From Synechococcus sp. BSA11S (lineage in GTDB: Bacteria > Cyanobacteriota > Cyanobacteriia > PCC-6307 > Cyanobiaceae): a stretch of DNA of 64,000 nucleotides. Of the stretch, positions 18,828-28,533 are shown piece by piece. The DNA is taken from positions 62,001-126,000 of the forward strand of contig NZ_VNWP01000005.1 of NCBI RefSeq assembly GCF_014224355.1, read 5' to 3'. A program made the translations under genes and the position numbers. Under the pieces are notes generated by a model. It ran no database searches and was not told where the DNA came from. It worked only from the letters and a program-made list of their open reading frames with translations. Within the stretch, counting starts at the first letter, position 1. Each line of letters begins with the position of its first letter.

Positions 18828-20342
18828 TCAGCCGGAAAGCAGCGCTTCGACGAACTCGAAGCTGTTGAAAGGCCTCAGGTCGCGGATACCCTCGCCCGCG
18901 CCCACGAACCGAATCGGCAACCCGGCTTCGGAGGCCACCGCCAGAGCAACGCCCCCCCGGGCACTGCCATCGAGCTTGGTGATCACCACGCCGGTGAGAC
19001 CGGCGGAGCTGGCGAAGGCCATCGCCTGCCGCAGGCCGTTCTGGCCCTGGCTGGCATCAAGCACCAACAGTGATTCCACCACCGCTTCAGGGGCGAGCTT
19101 GTCGACGATGCGCCGCACCTTGCTGAGCTCCTCCATCAGGTTGTTCTTGGTCTGCAGACGACCGGCCGTGTCGACCAGCACCAGTTCGGTGCCCTTGGAG
19201 CGGGCCGCGCCGATGGCGTCGTAGACCACAGCGGCCGGATCGGCATTGGCGCTGGGGTTGGCGATCACAGGCACACCGCTGCGCTCGCCCCAGACGGTGA
19301 CCTGCTGCACAGCGGCGGCGCGGAAGGTGTCAGCTGCGGCGATCAGGCAGCTGTAGCCGCTGCGCACCGCCAGGTTGGCCAGCTTGCCCAGGGTGGTGGT
19401 CTTGCCCACCCCGTTCACCCCCACCAGCAACCAGACGTTCAGACGGTCACGCCGGGGGGCCAGCAGGGGTTCGCCGCTGGCCTCGATCGGTGCCTCGAGC
19501 AGACCGCGAAGCTGCTCCTTGAGAAAGCGCAGACCTTCGGCCGGCTCCACGACTTCTTCGTTCAGGCGCTTGCGCAGCGCCTCAAGCACGTGGTCGGTCG
19601 CCATCACGCCCACATCGGCGCGCAGCAGGCTTGATTCGAGGTCGTCGAGCACCTCAGGGGTGAGGGGATCGTCGCCGAGGGTGTTGAGGAGCTGAGTGAC
19701 CAGACCACGACGGGTCTTCTCCAGGCCGCGGCGCAGACGGCTGAGCCAGTCGATCTCTTCGAGCGACACCTGATCGGCCCGCCGGCCCTGGGCCGCGAGC
19801 ACCTCGGCGGACCAGGTGAACTCGGCGTCGAAGGTGCCGAGTTGAGGGCTGGCCTGCTCCCTTGCCGGCTCCTGCATTTCCGTTGAAGAAACGCTCGGGC
19901 TGAGCGGTGCCTGCAGGTCGGTGCTGGGGGCCAGCACGGTGCGCTGCCGCTCGGCCCGGCTGGCCGCGGCCAGCTCCAGCAGGGATGGCTCAGGGGCCAT
20001 GGCTGATGGTGGGGTCGGGGCCTCGGCGGCAGAAACCGGTTCTGGTTCAGGCTCTGGGGCAACCTCCGCTGAAGGGGTTGATCCAGGCTCCTGCGCTTCG
20101 GCGGCAGGCTGGCTGCGCTCCTGCTCAGCCTTGAGACGGGCATAGGCCTGTCGGGCCCAGTCCAGGGCGTCCTGATCGACCGCCACCGCGGCAGGCTGAG
20201 CTGGCGGCGCCGGTTCAGTCACCGGTTCAGGCGCCGGTTCACTGGCGGGGGTGGCGTCAGCGTCAGAAGCCTCCGTGGCCGCAGCAGGCTCGACCGGCGG
20301 CTCGGTGGGGGTGGTGCGGCGCCGGAACCAGTCGAACACCAT
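18828..20342 (-). CDS. ftsY: Signal recognition particle receptor FtsY
   Basis: SRP receptor GTPase that docks ribosome-nascent-chain complexes at the membrane. The first ~180 residues form a low-complexity acidic, Ala/Pro/Glu-rich A domain. The NG domain follows: N-domain helices, P-loop GVNGVGKTTTLGKLA, DTAGRLQTKNNLMEEL, TKLDGSARGGVAL, and the C-terminal RFVGAGEGIRDLRPF. 504 residues with the start ATG at 20342, six bases after the nusB stop, so the two are cotranscribed. All GTPase motifs are intact. Confidence 0.96.
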   Translation of the reverse strand: MVFDWFRRRTTPTEPPVEPAAATEASDADATPASEPAPEPVTEPAPPAQPAAVAVDQDALDWARQAYARLKAEQERSQPAAEAQEPGSTPSAEVAPEPEPEPVSAAEAPTPPSAMAPEPSLLELAAASRAERQRTVLAPSTDLQAPLSPSVSSTEMQEPAREQASPQLGTFDAEFTWSAEVLAAQGRRADQVSLEEIDWLSRLRRGLEKTRRGLVTQLLNTLGDDPLTPEVLDDLESSLLRADVGVMATDHVLEALRKRLNEEVVEPAEGLRFLKEQLRGLLEAPIEASGEPLLAPRRDRLNVWLLVGVNGVGKTTTLGKLANLAVRSGYSCLIAAADTFRAAAVQQVTVWGERSGVPVIANPSANADPAAVVYDAIGAARSKGTELVLVDTAGRLQTKNNLMEELSKVRRIVDKLAPEAVVESLLVLDASQGQNGLRQAMAFASSAGLTGVVITKLDGSARGGVALAVASEAGLPIRFVGAGEGIRDLRPFNSFEFVEALLSG

Positions 20343-20348
20343 GCTTGC

Positions 20349-20963
20349 TCAGGAAATGGACGAGGTGAGGCGGCGCAGGATCCCGTTGATCATCCGGCGG
20401 CCCTGATCATCGCTGTAGCGGTTGGCCAGCTCGACCGCCTCGTTGCAGGCCACCGGGGCCGGCGTGGCGAAGGTGTGCAGATCCACGGCCGCCAGTCGCA
20501 GGATGTCGCGGTCGATGCGGGGCAACCGGCCCAGACGCCACCCTTCCATCACGGCATCGAGCCGGGCATCCAGGGCATCGCGCTCCTGAAGCACGGCGCG
20601 GGTGCGGGCCAGCGCCCCCTCACGGATCTCGCTCTGGTCGGCGAGCATCAGCAACCGCGGCAGCTCCAGGCTGGCGGAGAGCCGATTGAGGGCCTGCTCG
20701 GCATGGGCCAGACCCCGCTGCAGGTGATCACGCACCTGGGGCAGGTGATCGGCCCCATCGACCAGTTCGCTGTCAAGCAGCTGCTGTTGGGCCTGCTGGA
20801 GGTCGAGCTCGGAGTTGTCGAGCGCCTCACGCACGTGCTGGGCCAGGCTGGCCAGAGCCTGCTGCAACAGGCTGTCGAGAGGCAGATCGGCCGGCGGGAC
20901 GCGGTCATTGACCTGGCCCAGCATCAGCAGGGCCAGTTCTCTGGAAATGGATCGACTCGACAT
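20349..20963 (-). CDS. nusB: Transcription antitermination factor NusB
   Basis: All-helical RNA-binding protein of the rRNA antitermination complex. The family C-terminal region is present: LPRIDRDILRLAAVDLHTF, VACNEAVELANRYSD and INGILRRL. The N-terminus starts SRSISRELALLMLGQV. At 204 residues it is longer than the ~140 of E. coli NusB because of an inserted Gln/Leu-rich helical stretch (about residues 40-100), which I believe is usual in cyanobacteria. The ATG at 20963 is chosen; the upstream open frame belongs to the DUF502 gene region. Cotranscribed with ftsY. Confidence 0.92.
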   Translation of the reverse strand: MSSRSISRELALLMLGQVNDRVPPADLPLDSLLQQALASLAQHVREALDNSELDLQQAQQQLLDSELVDGADHLPQVRDHLQRGLAHAEQALNRLSASLELPRLLMLADQSEIREGALARTRAVLQERDALDARLDAVMEGWRLGRLPRIDRDILRLAAVDLHTFATPAPVACNEAVELANRYSDDQGRRMINGILRRLTSSIS

Positions 20964-20994
20964 CGGGTGGGGCGAGGGGGTCAGGCCGGCTTGT

Positions 20995-21744
20995 TCAGGC
21001 CTTGTTGGGTGGAACGGAGGAGAACACCGGGGCGCGCAACTGGGCGAGAAGACTGGAGAAGCTTCGGCTGGCCGGGGTTTCACGCTCATCATCAGGGCTG
21101 ACGATTCCCGCGGAGATGATCGTGCGAAAGGCATCCTCCACCGAGAGGTCCAGATCGCGGACCGCCGTTTCCGGCACGACGGCATACCAGCCGGTGGTGG
21201 GGTTGGGGGCCGTGGGAATGAACACGCTCAGCATCGGCTGATCAAATCCCCCCTGCAGGGCATTGCCCAGAACCCCCGTGACGAAGCCGAGGGCAAACAG
21301 ACCCTTACGCGGATATTCCACCAGCACCACCCGCCGGAACCGGGTGGAGTTGTCGCGGAACACCGTTTCCAGCAACTGCTTGAGGGTCTTGTAGACCGAG
21401 CCCGCCAGGGGGATGCGCTGGAGTGTTCCCTCCCCGAAATCGAGCAACCAGCGCCCGACAATGTTGCGGGCCATCAGGCCGATCAACAGGATTCCCAGCA
21501 GAGGCACCAGCAGCCCCACCCCCAGGTTGATCAACTCCTGCAGGAGTGGATTCAGGGTGTTGAAGGGATTGAATTGCTTGGGGATCGAGGTGAGGAAGGC
21601 GAGCACAAAGCGGCTCACCGTCGTCGCCAGCCAGATGGTGGTGGCCAGGGGAATGACCACCAGCAGACCGGCGATCAGATCGTTCTTGAGGTCCTGCTGC
21701 AGCCGGGTCCCCAACGGTTGATCAGGTCTGGGGCTTGACTGCAC
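20995..21744 (-). CDS. DUF502 family membrane protein
   Basis: About 249 residues with two membrane segments (LIAGLLVVIPLATTIWLATTV; LGVGLLVPLLGILLIGLM) followed by the DUF502 core: RIPLAGSVYKTLKQLLETV, VVLVEYPRKGLFALGFVTG, and MLSVFIPTAPNPTTGWYAVVP. The family is widespread in cyanobacteria and some plants, with no established biochemical role. The start is either TTG at 21747 or the adjacent GTG at 21744; the GTG is taken. It lies 31 bases upstream of nusB on the same strand and probably heads that operon. Confidence 0.85.
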   Translation of the reverse strand: MQSSPRPDQPLGTRLQQDLKNDLIAGLLVVIPLATTIWLATTVSRFVLAFLTSIPKQFNPFNTLNPLLQELINLGVGLLVPLLGILLIGLMARNIVGRWLLDFGEGTLQRIPLAGSVYKTLKQLLETVFRDNSTRFRRVVLVEYPRKGLFALGFVTGVLGNALQGGFDQPMLSVFIPTAPNPTTGWYAVVPETAVRDLDLSVEDAFRTIISAGIVSPDDERETPASRSFSSLLAQLRAPVFSSVPPNKA

Positions 21745-21844
21745 CAAGGATGGTTCCGGTTGTCCGTTGTTCGGAATGCTGCCTGCAACCTAGCCAGCCG
21801 ACAGGGCGGGCAGAAGTTTCAGACCGGTTCCTCGCCGTGCAGGT

Positions 21845-22492
21845 TCAGATCAGGGCGGCTAGAGCCAGAAGGGTGAAGGCCACCGCCAGGACCACGGCCG
21901 AGCCGGTGCCGGCATAGCGACGCTGATTCACCGCCATGGCCTGGGTCCTCTCCGCCTCCTCGACCTGCTGCTCCATCTGCTGAAGCTGGCGGTCGATGAA
22001 ACCGCGGGCGGCCTCCTGCTTCTGCTCATCGGTGGCCTGAGGTGGCACCTGGCCCGACTGCTCGGCCTGACGCACCAGTTGCTCGAGCACCTGGGGATTC
22101 TGGCTCTGCTGCCTGGCCATCTCCAGCTGGCTGCGCTGGGCCGTCAGGGTCTGCTCGGTCTTGGCGGTGAGCACGCCGTCGCCGCTGATCGCCACCGGCA
22201 CCGACACCGCCAGGGCAATCGCCAGGAGTGCAGCCAGAACGGCAACCAGCCAGCGCAGGGGGGTGCGGGCATCGCTCTGATCGAGACGGGAGCCGAACAG
22301 GGCCAGCAGCAGGCCCACCAGCGCCATCGGCGACTGGGTGATCAAACGCTCGATCACCATCTGACGAAAGGCTTCCTCCTCCCAGCTCCAGGCGGAGACA
22401 ACGGCGGCCAGCTGCAGCCCCAGCAGCACGACGAGGGTGAGGCCGAGCCAACGCAGGAGATAGCCAAGACGGCCGGAAGGGGCAGTGGTCAA
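21845..22492 (-). CDS. HpsJ-like membrane protein
   Basis: Roughly 215 residues. The N-terminal half has three hydrophobic segments (LGLTLVVLLGLQLAAVVSAW; PMALVGLLLALFG; WLVAVLAALLAIALAVSVPV). A Gln/Glu-rich coiled-coil region follows (residues ~110-190), then a last hydrophobic helix. The opening SGRLGYLLRWLGLTLV and overall layout resemble cyanobacterial HpsJ-family proteins, named for a role in hormogonium polysaccharide in filamentous species; the role in a unicellular form is unknown. The start is uncertain: TTG at 22492 keeps the gene clear of queG, while an ATG at 22558 would overlap the divergent queG start codon. Confidence 0.6.
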   Translation of the reverse strand: MTTAPSGRLGYLLRWLGLTLVVLLGLQLAAVVSAWSWEEEAFRQMVIERLITQSPMALVGLLLALFGSRLDQSDARTPLRWLVAVLAALLAIALAVSVPVAISGDGVLTAKTEQTLTAQRSQLEMARQQSQNPQVLEQLVRQAEQSGQVPPQATDEQKQEAARGFIDRQLQQMEQQVEEAERTQAMAVNQRRYAGTGSAVVLAVAFTLLALAALI

Positions 22493-22556
22493 AGCAGGAT
22501 GGCGATCAGGGGCAACTGTACGGGTGAGATCAGGCCATCCCCATCGACCGGCCGCC

Positions 22557-23513
22557 ATGGCTGGCTCGGGCGTCCGGCTTCAGGAGCTGGCCACGGCGCT
22601 CAAGGATCAGGCCAGGGACCTGGGATTCGAGCCGGTGGGCCTGGCCGCTCTGCCCGGGGATGGGCGGCTGCCCCTGCGGAATGCGGCGCTGGAGCGCTGG
22701 CTGGAGGCCGGTCATCAGGCCGGCATGGCCTGGATGGCCGACCCCCGCCGCCGCGATGTCACCAGCCTGTTGCCAGGGGTACGCAGCCTGCTGGCAGTGG
22801 GCCTGAACTATCACGTCGCCACAGGACGGGCACCGGGGAGCCTGGCGGTCGCCCGCTACGGCTGGGGCAGGGACTACCACCGGGTGATCGATGGGCGCCT
22901 GCGCCGGCTGGGGCGCTGGCTGGAGGCCCGCTGCCCCGACGTGGGCTGGCGGGCCTGCGTCGACAGCGCTCCCCTCCTGGACAAGGCCTGGGCCGAGCAG
23001 GCCGGTCTCGGCTGGATCGGAAAAAACGGCAATCTGATCCACCCCCGGCGGGGTTCATGGATGTTGATCGGTCACCTGCTCACCACGGCCGATCTCCCCG
23101 GCGATGCACCGGCGGAACCACTCTGCGGCCGCTGCAGCCGCTGCCTCGACGCCTGCCCCACCGGCGCCATCAGCGAGCCCTTCGTGGTCGATGCCCGCCG
23201 CTGTCTGGCCTATCACACCATTGAGAACAGGGACGAAACGCTGCCCGCGGAGATGGCCGCCGCCATGGGGCCCTGGGTGGCCGGTTGCGACATCTGCCAG
23301 GACGTCTGCCCCTGGAACCAGCAGGCGATTCCCAGCTCGGACGATCCCGACCTGCAGCCCAGGGACTGGATGCTGAACCTGCACGCCGACGAGGCGCTGT
23401 GCTGGAGCGATGCCGACTGGGACCAACGGCTAAGAGGCTCCGCCCTGCGACGGATCAAACCCTGGATGTGGCGACGCAATCTGCGCTCAGCCCAGGCGGA
23501 GACAGACCCCTGA
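22557..23513 (+). CDS. queG: Epoxyqueuosine reductase QueG
   Basis: Cobalamin and iron-sulfur enzyme converting epoxyqueuosine to queuosine in tRNA. Motifs: LGWIGKNGNLIHPRRGSWM, first 4Fe-4S cluster CGRCSRCLDACPTGAI, CLAYHTIENR, and second cluster CDICQDVCPWN. The ATG at 22557 begins a 318-residue protein starting just before the first conserved helix; the longer frame to 22485 lacks support. The gene diverges from the hpsJ-like gene with little or no spacer. The exported TPR gene follows after 38 bases. Confidence 0.93.
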   Translation: MAGSGVRLQELATALKDQARDLGFEPVGLAALPGDGRLPLRNAALERWLEAGHQAGMAWMADPRRRDVTSLLPGVRSLLAVGLNYHVATGRAPGSLAVARYGWGRDYHRVIDGRLRRLGRWLEARCPDVGWRACVDSAPLLDKAWAEQAGLGWIGKNGNLIHPRRGSWMLIGHLLTTADLPGDAPAEPLCGRCSRCLDACPTGAISEPFVVDARRCLAYHTIENRDETLPAEMAAAMGPWVAGCDICQDVCPWNQQAIPSSDDPDLQPRDWMLNLHADEALCWSDADWDQRLRGSALRRIKPWMWRRNLRSAQAETDP

Positions 23514-23551
23514 AGCTGGCACTTAGGCTGCATTCCAGATCGAAGGCTGGC

Positions 23552-24469
23552 ATGGCTCCGCGCTGGTTCAAACGTCTGGCGACGGCTCCTCTGGCCCTGG
23601 CCCTGGTGATCGGCTCTGCCCCATCGGCGCGGGCCCTGGTGCCCTACGTGTACGTCCCCAAGGGTGAGGAGCTGGAGGCGGCGGGGCTGGGCATCGCCCA
23701 GGCGGCCACTCGTCTGCTTCGGCTTGGACAGGCTGATGACGCGGCCCGGCTGGCCGCCCTGACGGTGCAGCTGTTGCCGAACGACCCCCGCGGCTGGGTG
23801 CTGCTGGCGGAAGCTCAGCTGCGCAGCAACGAGATCAAGGCCGCCGGCCAGTCCCTGGCGCGGGCCAAGGAACTCGATCCCCGCAATCCCGGCATCTGGT
23901 TCGCGGAAGGCTCCCTGGCCCTGCGGGACGGTCAGCCGGGCCAGGCGGTGGGTCTGCTGGAAACCGGACTGAGGATCGACGGCAAGAATCCAGGTGCTCA
24001 CTTCGATCTGGGCAACGCTCGCCTGCTCCTGAACGATCCCCAGGCAGCCCTGAGGTCGTTCGAGAGGGCCTCGGGGCTGCGCCGGGATTTCTGGGAGGCG
24101 ATCAACAACCAGGGACTGGTGCTCTACGAGCTCGGCCGCAACGACGACGCCATCCGCCGTTGGCGTCGGGCCCTGGAGATCAATCCCAAGGCCGCCGAAC
24201 CCATGCTGGCCCTGGCGGCGGCGCTGAATGCCAGGCCCGCCGACCAGAAGGAAGCGCTGGAGATGGCCAGTGAGGCTCTGGCGATCGAGCCCAACTACGT
24301 GCTCGAGGCCTACCAGAAGGAACAACTCTGGGGACCACGGCTGCGCGACAGCACCCGCCTGCTGCTCAAGAACCCGGCGATCAAAGCCGCCACCGACCGC
24401 GCCAATGCCAATGCCACCGGCAGCAGCGAGGGTGAAGACTCCAGGGATGACGGTTCCGGAGAAGAGTGA
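23552..24469 (+). CDS. Exported TPR-repeat protein
   Basis: 305 residues. A cleavable signal peptide is likely (basic MAPRWFKR, hydrophobic LALALVIGSAPSARA, then ALVPYVYVPKG). The mature part holds about five TPR units between residues ~40 and 245, with clear Ala/Gly/Leu TPR positions (ALRSFERASGLRRDFWEAIN, LYELGRNDDAIRRWRRALEI). The acidic C-terminus is low complexity. TPR proteins scaffold assemblies; a lumenal or periplasmic place is inferred from the signal. A gene of this type sits between queG and the gyrase/topo gene in related picocyanobacteria as I recall. Function unknown. Confidence 0.8.
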   Translation: MAPRWFKRLATAPLALALVIGSAPSARALVPYVYVPKGEELEAAGLGIAQAATRLLRLGQADDAARLAALTVQLLPNDPRGWVLLAEAQLRSNEIKAAGQSLARAKELDPRNPGIWFAEGSLALRDGQPGQAVGLLETGLRIDGKNPGAHFDLGNARLLLNDPQAALRSFERASGLRRDFWEAINNQGLVLYELGRNDDAIRRWRRALEINPKAAEPMLALAAALNARPADQKEALEMASEALAIEPNYVLEAYQKEQLWGPRLRDSTRLLLKNPAIKAATDRANANATGSSEGEDSRDDGSGEE

Positions 24470-24545
24470 AGCCGGCCGTGGGATTGGGCCACCCCAGACG
24501 GGATCTGTAGGCTGAGCGCCTTCAGCCCTCAGACCTCAGAACCGG

Positions 24546-27008
24546 ATGGCCGAGGAGCGCGTCCAGCCGATCGCCCTGCATCAGGAGATGCAACGGTCGT
24601 ACCTCGAGTACGCCATGAGCGTGATCGTGGGCCGCGCCCTGCCCGATGTGCGCGATGGCCTCAAGCCGGTTCAGCGGCGCATCCTGTTCGCGATGCATGA
24701 ACTGGGCCTGACCCCGGACCGGCCCTACCGCAAGTGCGCCCGGGTGGTGGGGGATGTGCTGGGCAAGTACCACCCCCACGGCGACCAGGCGGTCTATGAC
24801 GCCCTGGTGCGGCTGGTCCAGACCTTCGCCAGCCGCCATCCCCTGCTGGATGGTCACGGCAACTTCGGTTCGGTCGATGACGATCCACCGGCCGCCATGC
24901 GCTACACCGAAACCCGGCTGGCGCCGATCGCCCACCAGGCTCTGCTCGATGAGATCGGAAACGACACGGTCGATTTCGCCTCCAACTTCGATGGCTCCCA
25001 GCAGGAGCCCACCGTGCTGCCCGCCCAGTTGCCGTTCCTGCTGCTGAACGGCTGCTCAGGCATCGCCGTGGGCATGGCCACCAGCATCCCTCCCCACAAT
25101 CTCGGCGAGGTGGTGGAAGCCCTGATCGCCCTGATCCGCAAGCCTGAGCTGAGCGACGAGAAGCTGCTGGAGCTCGTGCCCGGACCCGACTTCCCCACCG
25201 GTGGGGAGGTGCTGGTGGGCAGCGGCGTGCGCGACACCTACCTGCAGGGTCGCGGCAGCATTCCGATGCGTGGCATCGCCCACATCGAGGAGGTGCAACC
25301 CGGCAAGGGTCGGCACCGGCGCAGTGCCGTGGTGATCACCGAGTTGCCCTATCAGCTGAGCAAGGCGGGCTGGATCGAGAAGCTCGCCGAGCAGGTGAAC
25401 GACGGCAAGATCGGCGGCATCGCCGACATCCGCGACGAGAGCGACCGGGAAGGGATGCGGGTGGTGATCGAGCTGCGCCGGGATGCCGACGCCGACAAGG
25501 TGCTCGCCGACCTGCAACGGCGCACGTCCTTGCAGAGCAATTTCGGGGCCATCCTGCTGGCCCTGGTCAACGGCCAGCCCCAGCAGCTCAGCCTGCGCCG
25601 GATGCTGAGCCACTTCCTGGAATACCGGGAACACACCCTGATCCGCCGCATCAGCCATGCCCTGCGCCGTACCGAGGACCGGCTGGAGGTGGTGGAGGGA
25701 CTGATCCGGGCACTCGAAGCCCTGGCAGAGGTGATCGAGCGGATCCAGGCCGCCAGTGATGCCGCCAGCGCCAGGGCCAGCCTGCAGGTGCATTTCGATC
25801 TGAGCGAGCGTCAGGCCGATGCCGTGCTGGCGATGCCTCTGCGCCGATTGACCAGCCTGGAGCAGGACGGACTGCGCCAGGAGTCGGTGGACCTGGTGCA
25901 GGAGCGGGAACGGCTCCGCCACCTGCTCGACGATCGCCAGGCCCTGCTCAACGCCATGGTGGCTGAACTCAAGACCCTCAAGAAGCGCTTTGCCACCCCC
26001 CGCCGCACCCGGCTGGTGGCCGGTGGCGACGAGCTGGTGGCCCAGCGGGCGGCAGCGGTGCGCCCCAACACCGAACTGCAGCGCCAGCAGGCCCTCGACG
26101 CCCTGCCCGGAGATGGACGGCTGCTGATCCAGGCCGACGGCGTGGTGCGGATCGTGGCACCCCAGATGCTGGGGCGGCTGCACCTGGATGAAGCGGCACC
26201 ACTGGGGGAGCATCCGGCTCCGGCACGCCTGATCCTGCCCGTGGCCCAGAAGCCCGCGTTGCTGGCCTTCAGCGCCAGTGGACGGGTGGCCCTGCTGCGC
26301 TGGGAGTTCGCTGCCCAGCAGCCCGGATCGCTGGAGAAGTTCCTGCCCGAAAGCCTGGTGGGCGATCCGGTGGTGCAGTTGCTGCCCATGCCGGAGCAAA
26401 GCGGTGGAACCCTGGGCCTGCTCAGCAGCGATGGCCGCTTCAAACGCCTGCCGATCGACACCTTCCGCGAACTCTCCGGCCGGGCCGCCACGGTGCTCAA
26501 ACTCAAGGAGGGCGTGCGGCTGAGCCGGGTCGTCCCCTGCGCGGACGAGCAGGACCTGGTGGTGGCCAGCACCACCGGTCGACTGCTCAGGCTGGCGGTC
26601 AACGACTCCAGCCTGCCGCTGATGGGCAAGGCCGCCCAGGGTCCGATGCTGTTGCGCCTGCTCCCCGGCGAAAGGGTGGTGGGGGCTGCCTGCGTCGATC
26701 CAGGGGCCGATGTGCTCCTGGTCAGCCGCCTGGGCCAGCTCAGGCGGCTCGCGGTCAAGAGCCTGCGCCGCTGCGAGCGCGGCGACCTGGGTCAGATCGG
26801 TCTGCGCTTCAGTCAGCGGCAGGATGAACTGGTCGATCTGCAGGCGGGAGGAACCTCGATCGTGGCCCTGAGGTTCTCCACAGGCCGCAGCCTGCGCCTG
26901 GAAGTCGACAGTCTGGAGCTGAGTACCGGGGAGCAGGACCCCAGGGATCCACTCTGGCCCTGTTCAACGGCTGAAACCGTTGTGGAGCTGGTGCCCTTGC
27001 TCAGCTGA
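24546..27008 (+). CDS. gyrA/parC: Type II DNA topoisomerase subunit A (GyrA/ParC family)
   Basis: Breakage-reunion subunit of gyrase or topoisomerase IV, 820 residues. The N-terminal catalytic half carries [21 protein letters not shown], the YHPHGD segment and the DNA-linking tyrosine at residue 120 ([11 protein letters not shown]). The C-terminal half is a beta-pinwheel with weak repeats. The GyrA-box QRRGGKG, needed for true gyrase wrapping, is not present where expected; the region reads [14 protein letters not shown] instead. It may therefore be the ParC-like paralog that picocyanobacteria carry next to dnaN. The stop lies 18 bases from the convergent purF stop. Confidence 0.88.
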   Translation: MAEERVQPIALHQEMQRSYLEYAMSVIVGRALPDVRDGLKPVQRRILFAMHELGLTPDRPYRKCARVVGDVLGKYHPHGDQAVYDALVRLVQTFASRHPLLDGHGNFGSVDDDPPAAMRYTETRLAPIAHQALLDEIGNDTVDFASNFDGSQQEPTVLPAQLPFLLLNGCSGIAVGMATSIPPHNLGEVVEALIALIRKPELSDEKLLELVPGPDFPTGGEVLVGSGVRDTYLQGRGSIPMRGIAHIEEVQPGKGRHRRSAVVITELPYQLSKAGWIEKLAEQVNDGKIGGIADIRDESDREGMRVVIELRRDADADKVLADLQRRTSLQSNFGAILLALVNGQPQQLSLRRMLSHFLEYREHTLIRRISHALRRTEDRLEVVEGLIRALEALAEVIERIQAASDAASARASLQVHFDLSERQADAVLAMPLRRLTSLEQDGLRQESVDLVQERERLRHLLDDRQALLNAMVAELKTLKKRFATPRRTRLVAGGDELVAQRAAAVRPNTELQRQQALDALPGDGRLLIQADGVVRIVAPQMLGRLHLDEAAPLGEHPAPARLILPVAQKPALLAFSASGRVALLRWEFAAQQPGSLEKFLPESLVGDPVVQLLPMPEQSGGTLGLLSSDGRFKRLPIDTFRELSGRAATVLKLKEGVRLSRVVPCADEQDLVVASTTGRLLRLAVNDSSLPLMGKAAQGPMLLRLLPGERVVGAACVDPGADVLLVSRLGQLRRLAVKSLRRCERGDLGQIGLRFSQRQDELVDLQAGGTSIVALRFSTGRSLRLEVDSLELSTGEQDPRDPLWPCSTAETVVELVPLLS

Positions 27009-27026
27009 GGTGCATGGCTCAGACCC

Positions 27027-28508
27027 TCAGACCCGTGCCGCCAGACCCGTGGGTTCGAGCATCAACTTGCTGGAGCGCACCGCGTCATCCATCTCGATCG
27101 GGTAGTTGCCATCGAAGCAGGCCGTGCAGAAATGGGAGGCCTGGTCGTGGGCGGCCTCGAGCATGCCCTCCTGGCTGAGGTAGGCGAGGGAATCGACGCC
27201 GAGATGGTCGCTGATCTCGGCCAGATTGAGCCGGGCGGCGATCAGCTGGTCCTGGTTGTCGGTGTCGATGCCGTAAAAACAGGGGTGGGTGACCGGGGGT
27301 GAGCTGATGCGCATGTGCACCTCCGTAGCGCCGGCCTCGCGCAGGGCCAGCACCAGCTTGCGGCTGGTGGTGCCACGCACGATCGAGTCGTCGATCACCA
27401 CCACCCGCTTGCCCGCCAGCACATCCGGCAGAGGGTTGAGCTTGACGCGAATGCCCGCCTCCCGCATCGCCTGGGTGGGTTGAATGAAGGTGCGGCCCAC
27501 ATAGCGATTCTTGATCAGGCCATCGGCAAAGGGAATGCCACTGGCCTTGGAAAAACCGATGGCGGCAGGAATCCCGGAATCGGGAACACCGATCACGATG
27601 TCGGCCGCGACGGCCGTTTCCCGCGCCAGCACCTCCCCGATGCGGTGGCGGTAGCTGTAGAGCGATTCACCGAAGAAACGGCTGTCGGGTCGGGCGAAGT
27701 AGATCATCTCGAACACACAGAGCTTGGTGGGCTCCTCGCACCAGCGCTGGCGGGCCGGCAACGGATCACCGGCGCTGAAGCGAATCAGCTCGCCGGGACC
27801 CACATCGCCGTCATAGGCGGCGCCGATGATGTCGAGCCCGCAGGTTTCACTGCTCACCACCCACTGGCCCTGGTGCTTGTCGCCGATGTGGCCGAACACC
27901 AGCGGCCGGACCCCGTGGCCGTCGCGCAGGGCGAAGAGACCATCGGGAGTGCCGATCGCCAGGCTGAAGGCCCCACGACAACGGCCAGCGGCATCGCGAA
28001 TCGCCTCCTCCCAGCCCAGCCCCCCATCAACGGCGTGCTGGAGGGCGAAGGCAATCAGCTCGGAATCGGTGGTGGAGGTGAACTGGATCTCACTGGCCTG
28101 CACCGACTGACGCAGATCCTCCACATTGACGAGATTGCCGTTGTGGGCCAGGGCAAAAGGACCGAGGCGGGTCATCAGCACCACCGGCTGAGCGTTGCAG
28201 ACGCGACTGCTTCCGGTGGTGGAATAGCGGTTGTGGCCCACGGCCAGATCGCCTGGCATGCGCTCGAGCACGTCCTGATCAAAGACCTGGCTCACGAGGC
28301 CCATGTCCTTGTGCAGCCTCACCTTGGCGCCGTTGAACACCGCGATGCCAGCAGACTCCTGACCCCTGTGCTGCAAGGCGTACAGGCCGAAGTAGGTGAG
28401 GTTGGCCACCTGCTGACCAGGGGCGTAGACGGCGAAGACCCCGCAGGCCTCCTCCATCCGGTCGGGCCGTTCCGGCGTGGTGTGCGCGCTTGCCACAGGC
28501 CCGTTCAC
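27027..28508 (-). CDS. purF: Amidophosphoribosyltransferase PurF
   Basis: First committed step of purine synthesis, giving phosphoribosylamine. N-terminal Ntn glutaminase: a short propeptide precedes the nucleophile in EEACGVFAVY (Cys22 from the chosen start). Then come LQHRGQESAGIAV, VGHNRYSTTG and the PRPP loop VVVIDDSIVRGTTSRKLV. C-terminal cysteines (FCTACFDGNYP) fit the iron-sulfur PurF class. The start is taken as GTG at 28508, preceded by a purine-rich AAAGGAAA; GTG at 28496 is an alternative. It lies 25 bases after purL on the same strand, forming a purL-purF operon. Confidence 0.95.
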   Translation of the reverse strand: MNGPVASAHTTPERPDRMEEACGVFAVYAPGQQVANLTYFGLYALQHRGQESAGIAVFNGAKVRLHKDMGLVSQVFDQDVLERMPGDLAVGHNRYSTTGSSRVCNAQPVVLMTRLGPFALAHNGNLVNVEDLRQSVQASEIQFTSTTDSELIAFALQHAVDGGLGWEEAIRDAAGRCRGAFSLAIGTPDGLFALRDGHGVRPLVFGHIGDKHQGQWVVSSETCGLDIIGAAYDGDVGPGELIRFSAGDPLPARQRWCEEPTKLCVFEMIYFARPDSRFFGESLYSYRHRIGEVLARETAVAADIVIGVPDSGIPAAIGFSKASGIPFADGLIKNRYVGRTFIQPTQAMREAGIRVKLNPLPDVLAGKRVVVIDDSIVRGTTSRKLVLALREAGATEVHMRISSPPVTHPCFYGIDTDNQDQLIAARLNLAEISDHLGVDSLAYLSQEGMLEAAHDQASHFCTACFDGNYPIEMDDAVRSSKLMLEPTGLAARV

Positions 28509-28533
28509 CTTTCCTTTACCTTCATATTGTGCC

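Noticed and set aside
22079-23224. 381-codon plus-strand frame opposite the hpsJ-like gene and overlapping queG
   Set aside because: Mostly shadow of two real genes in other frames; it has no domain and would conflict with the queG reading frame.
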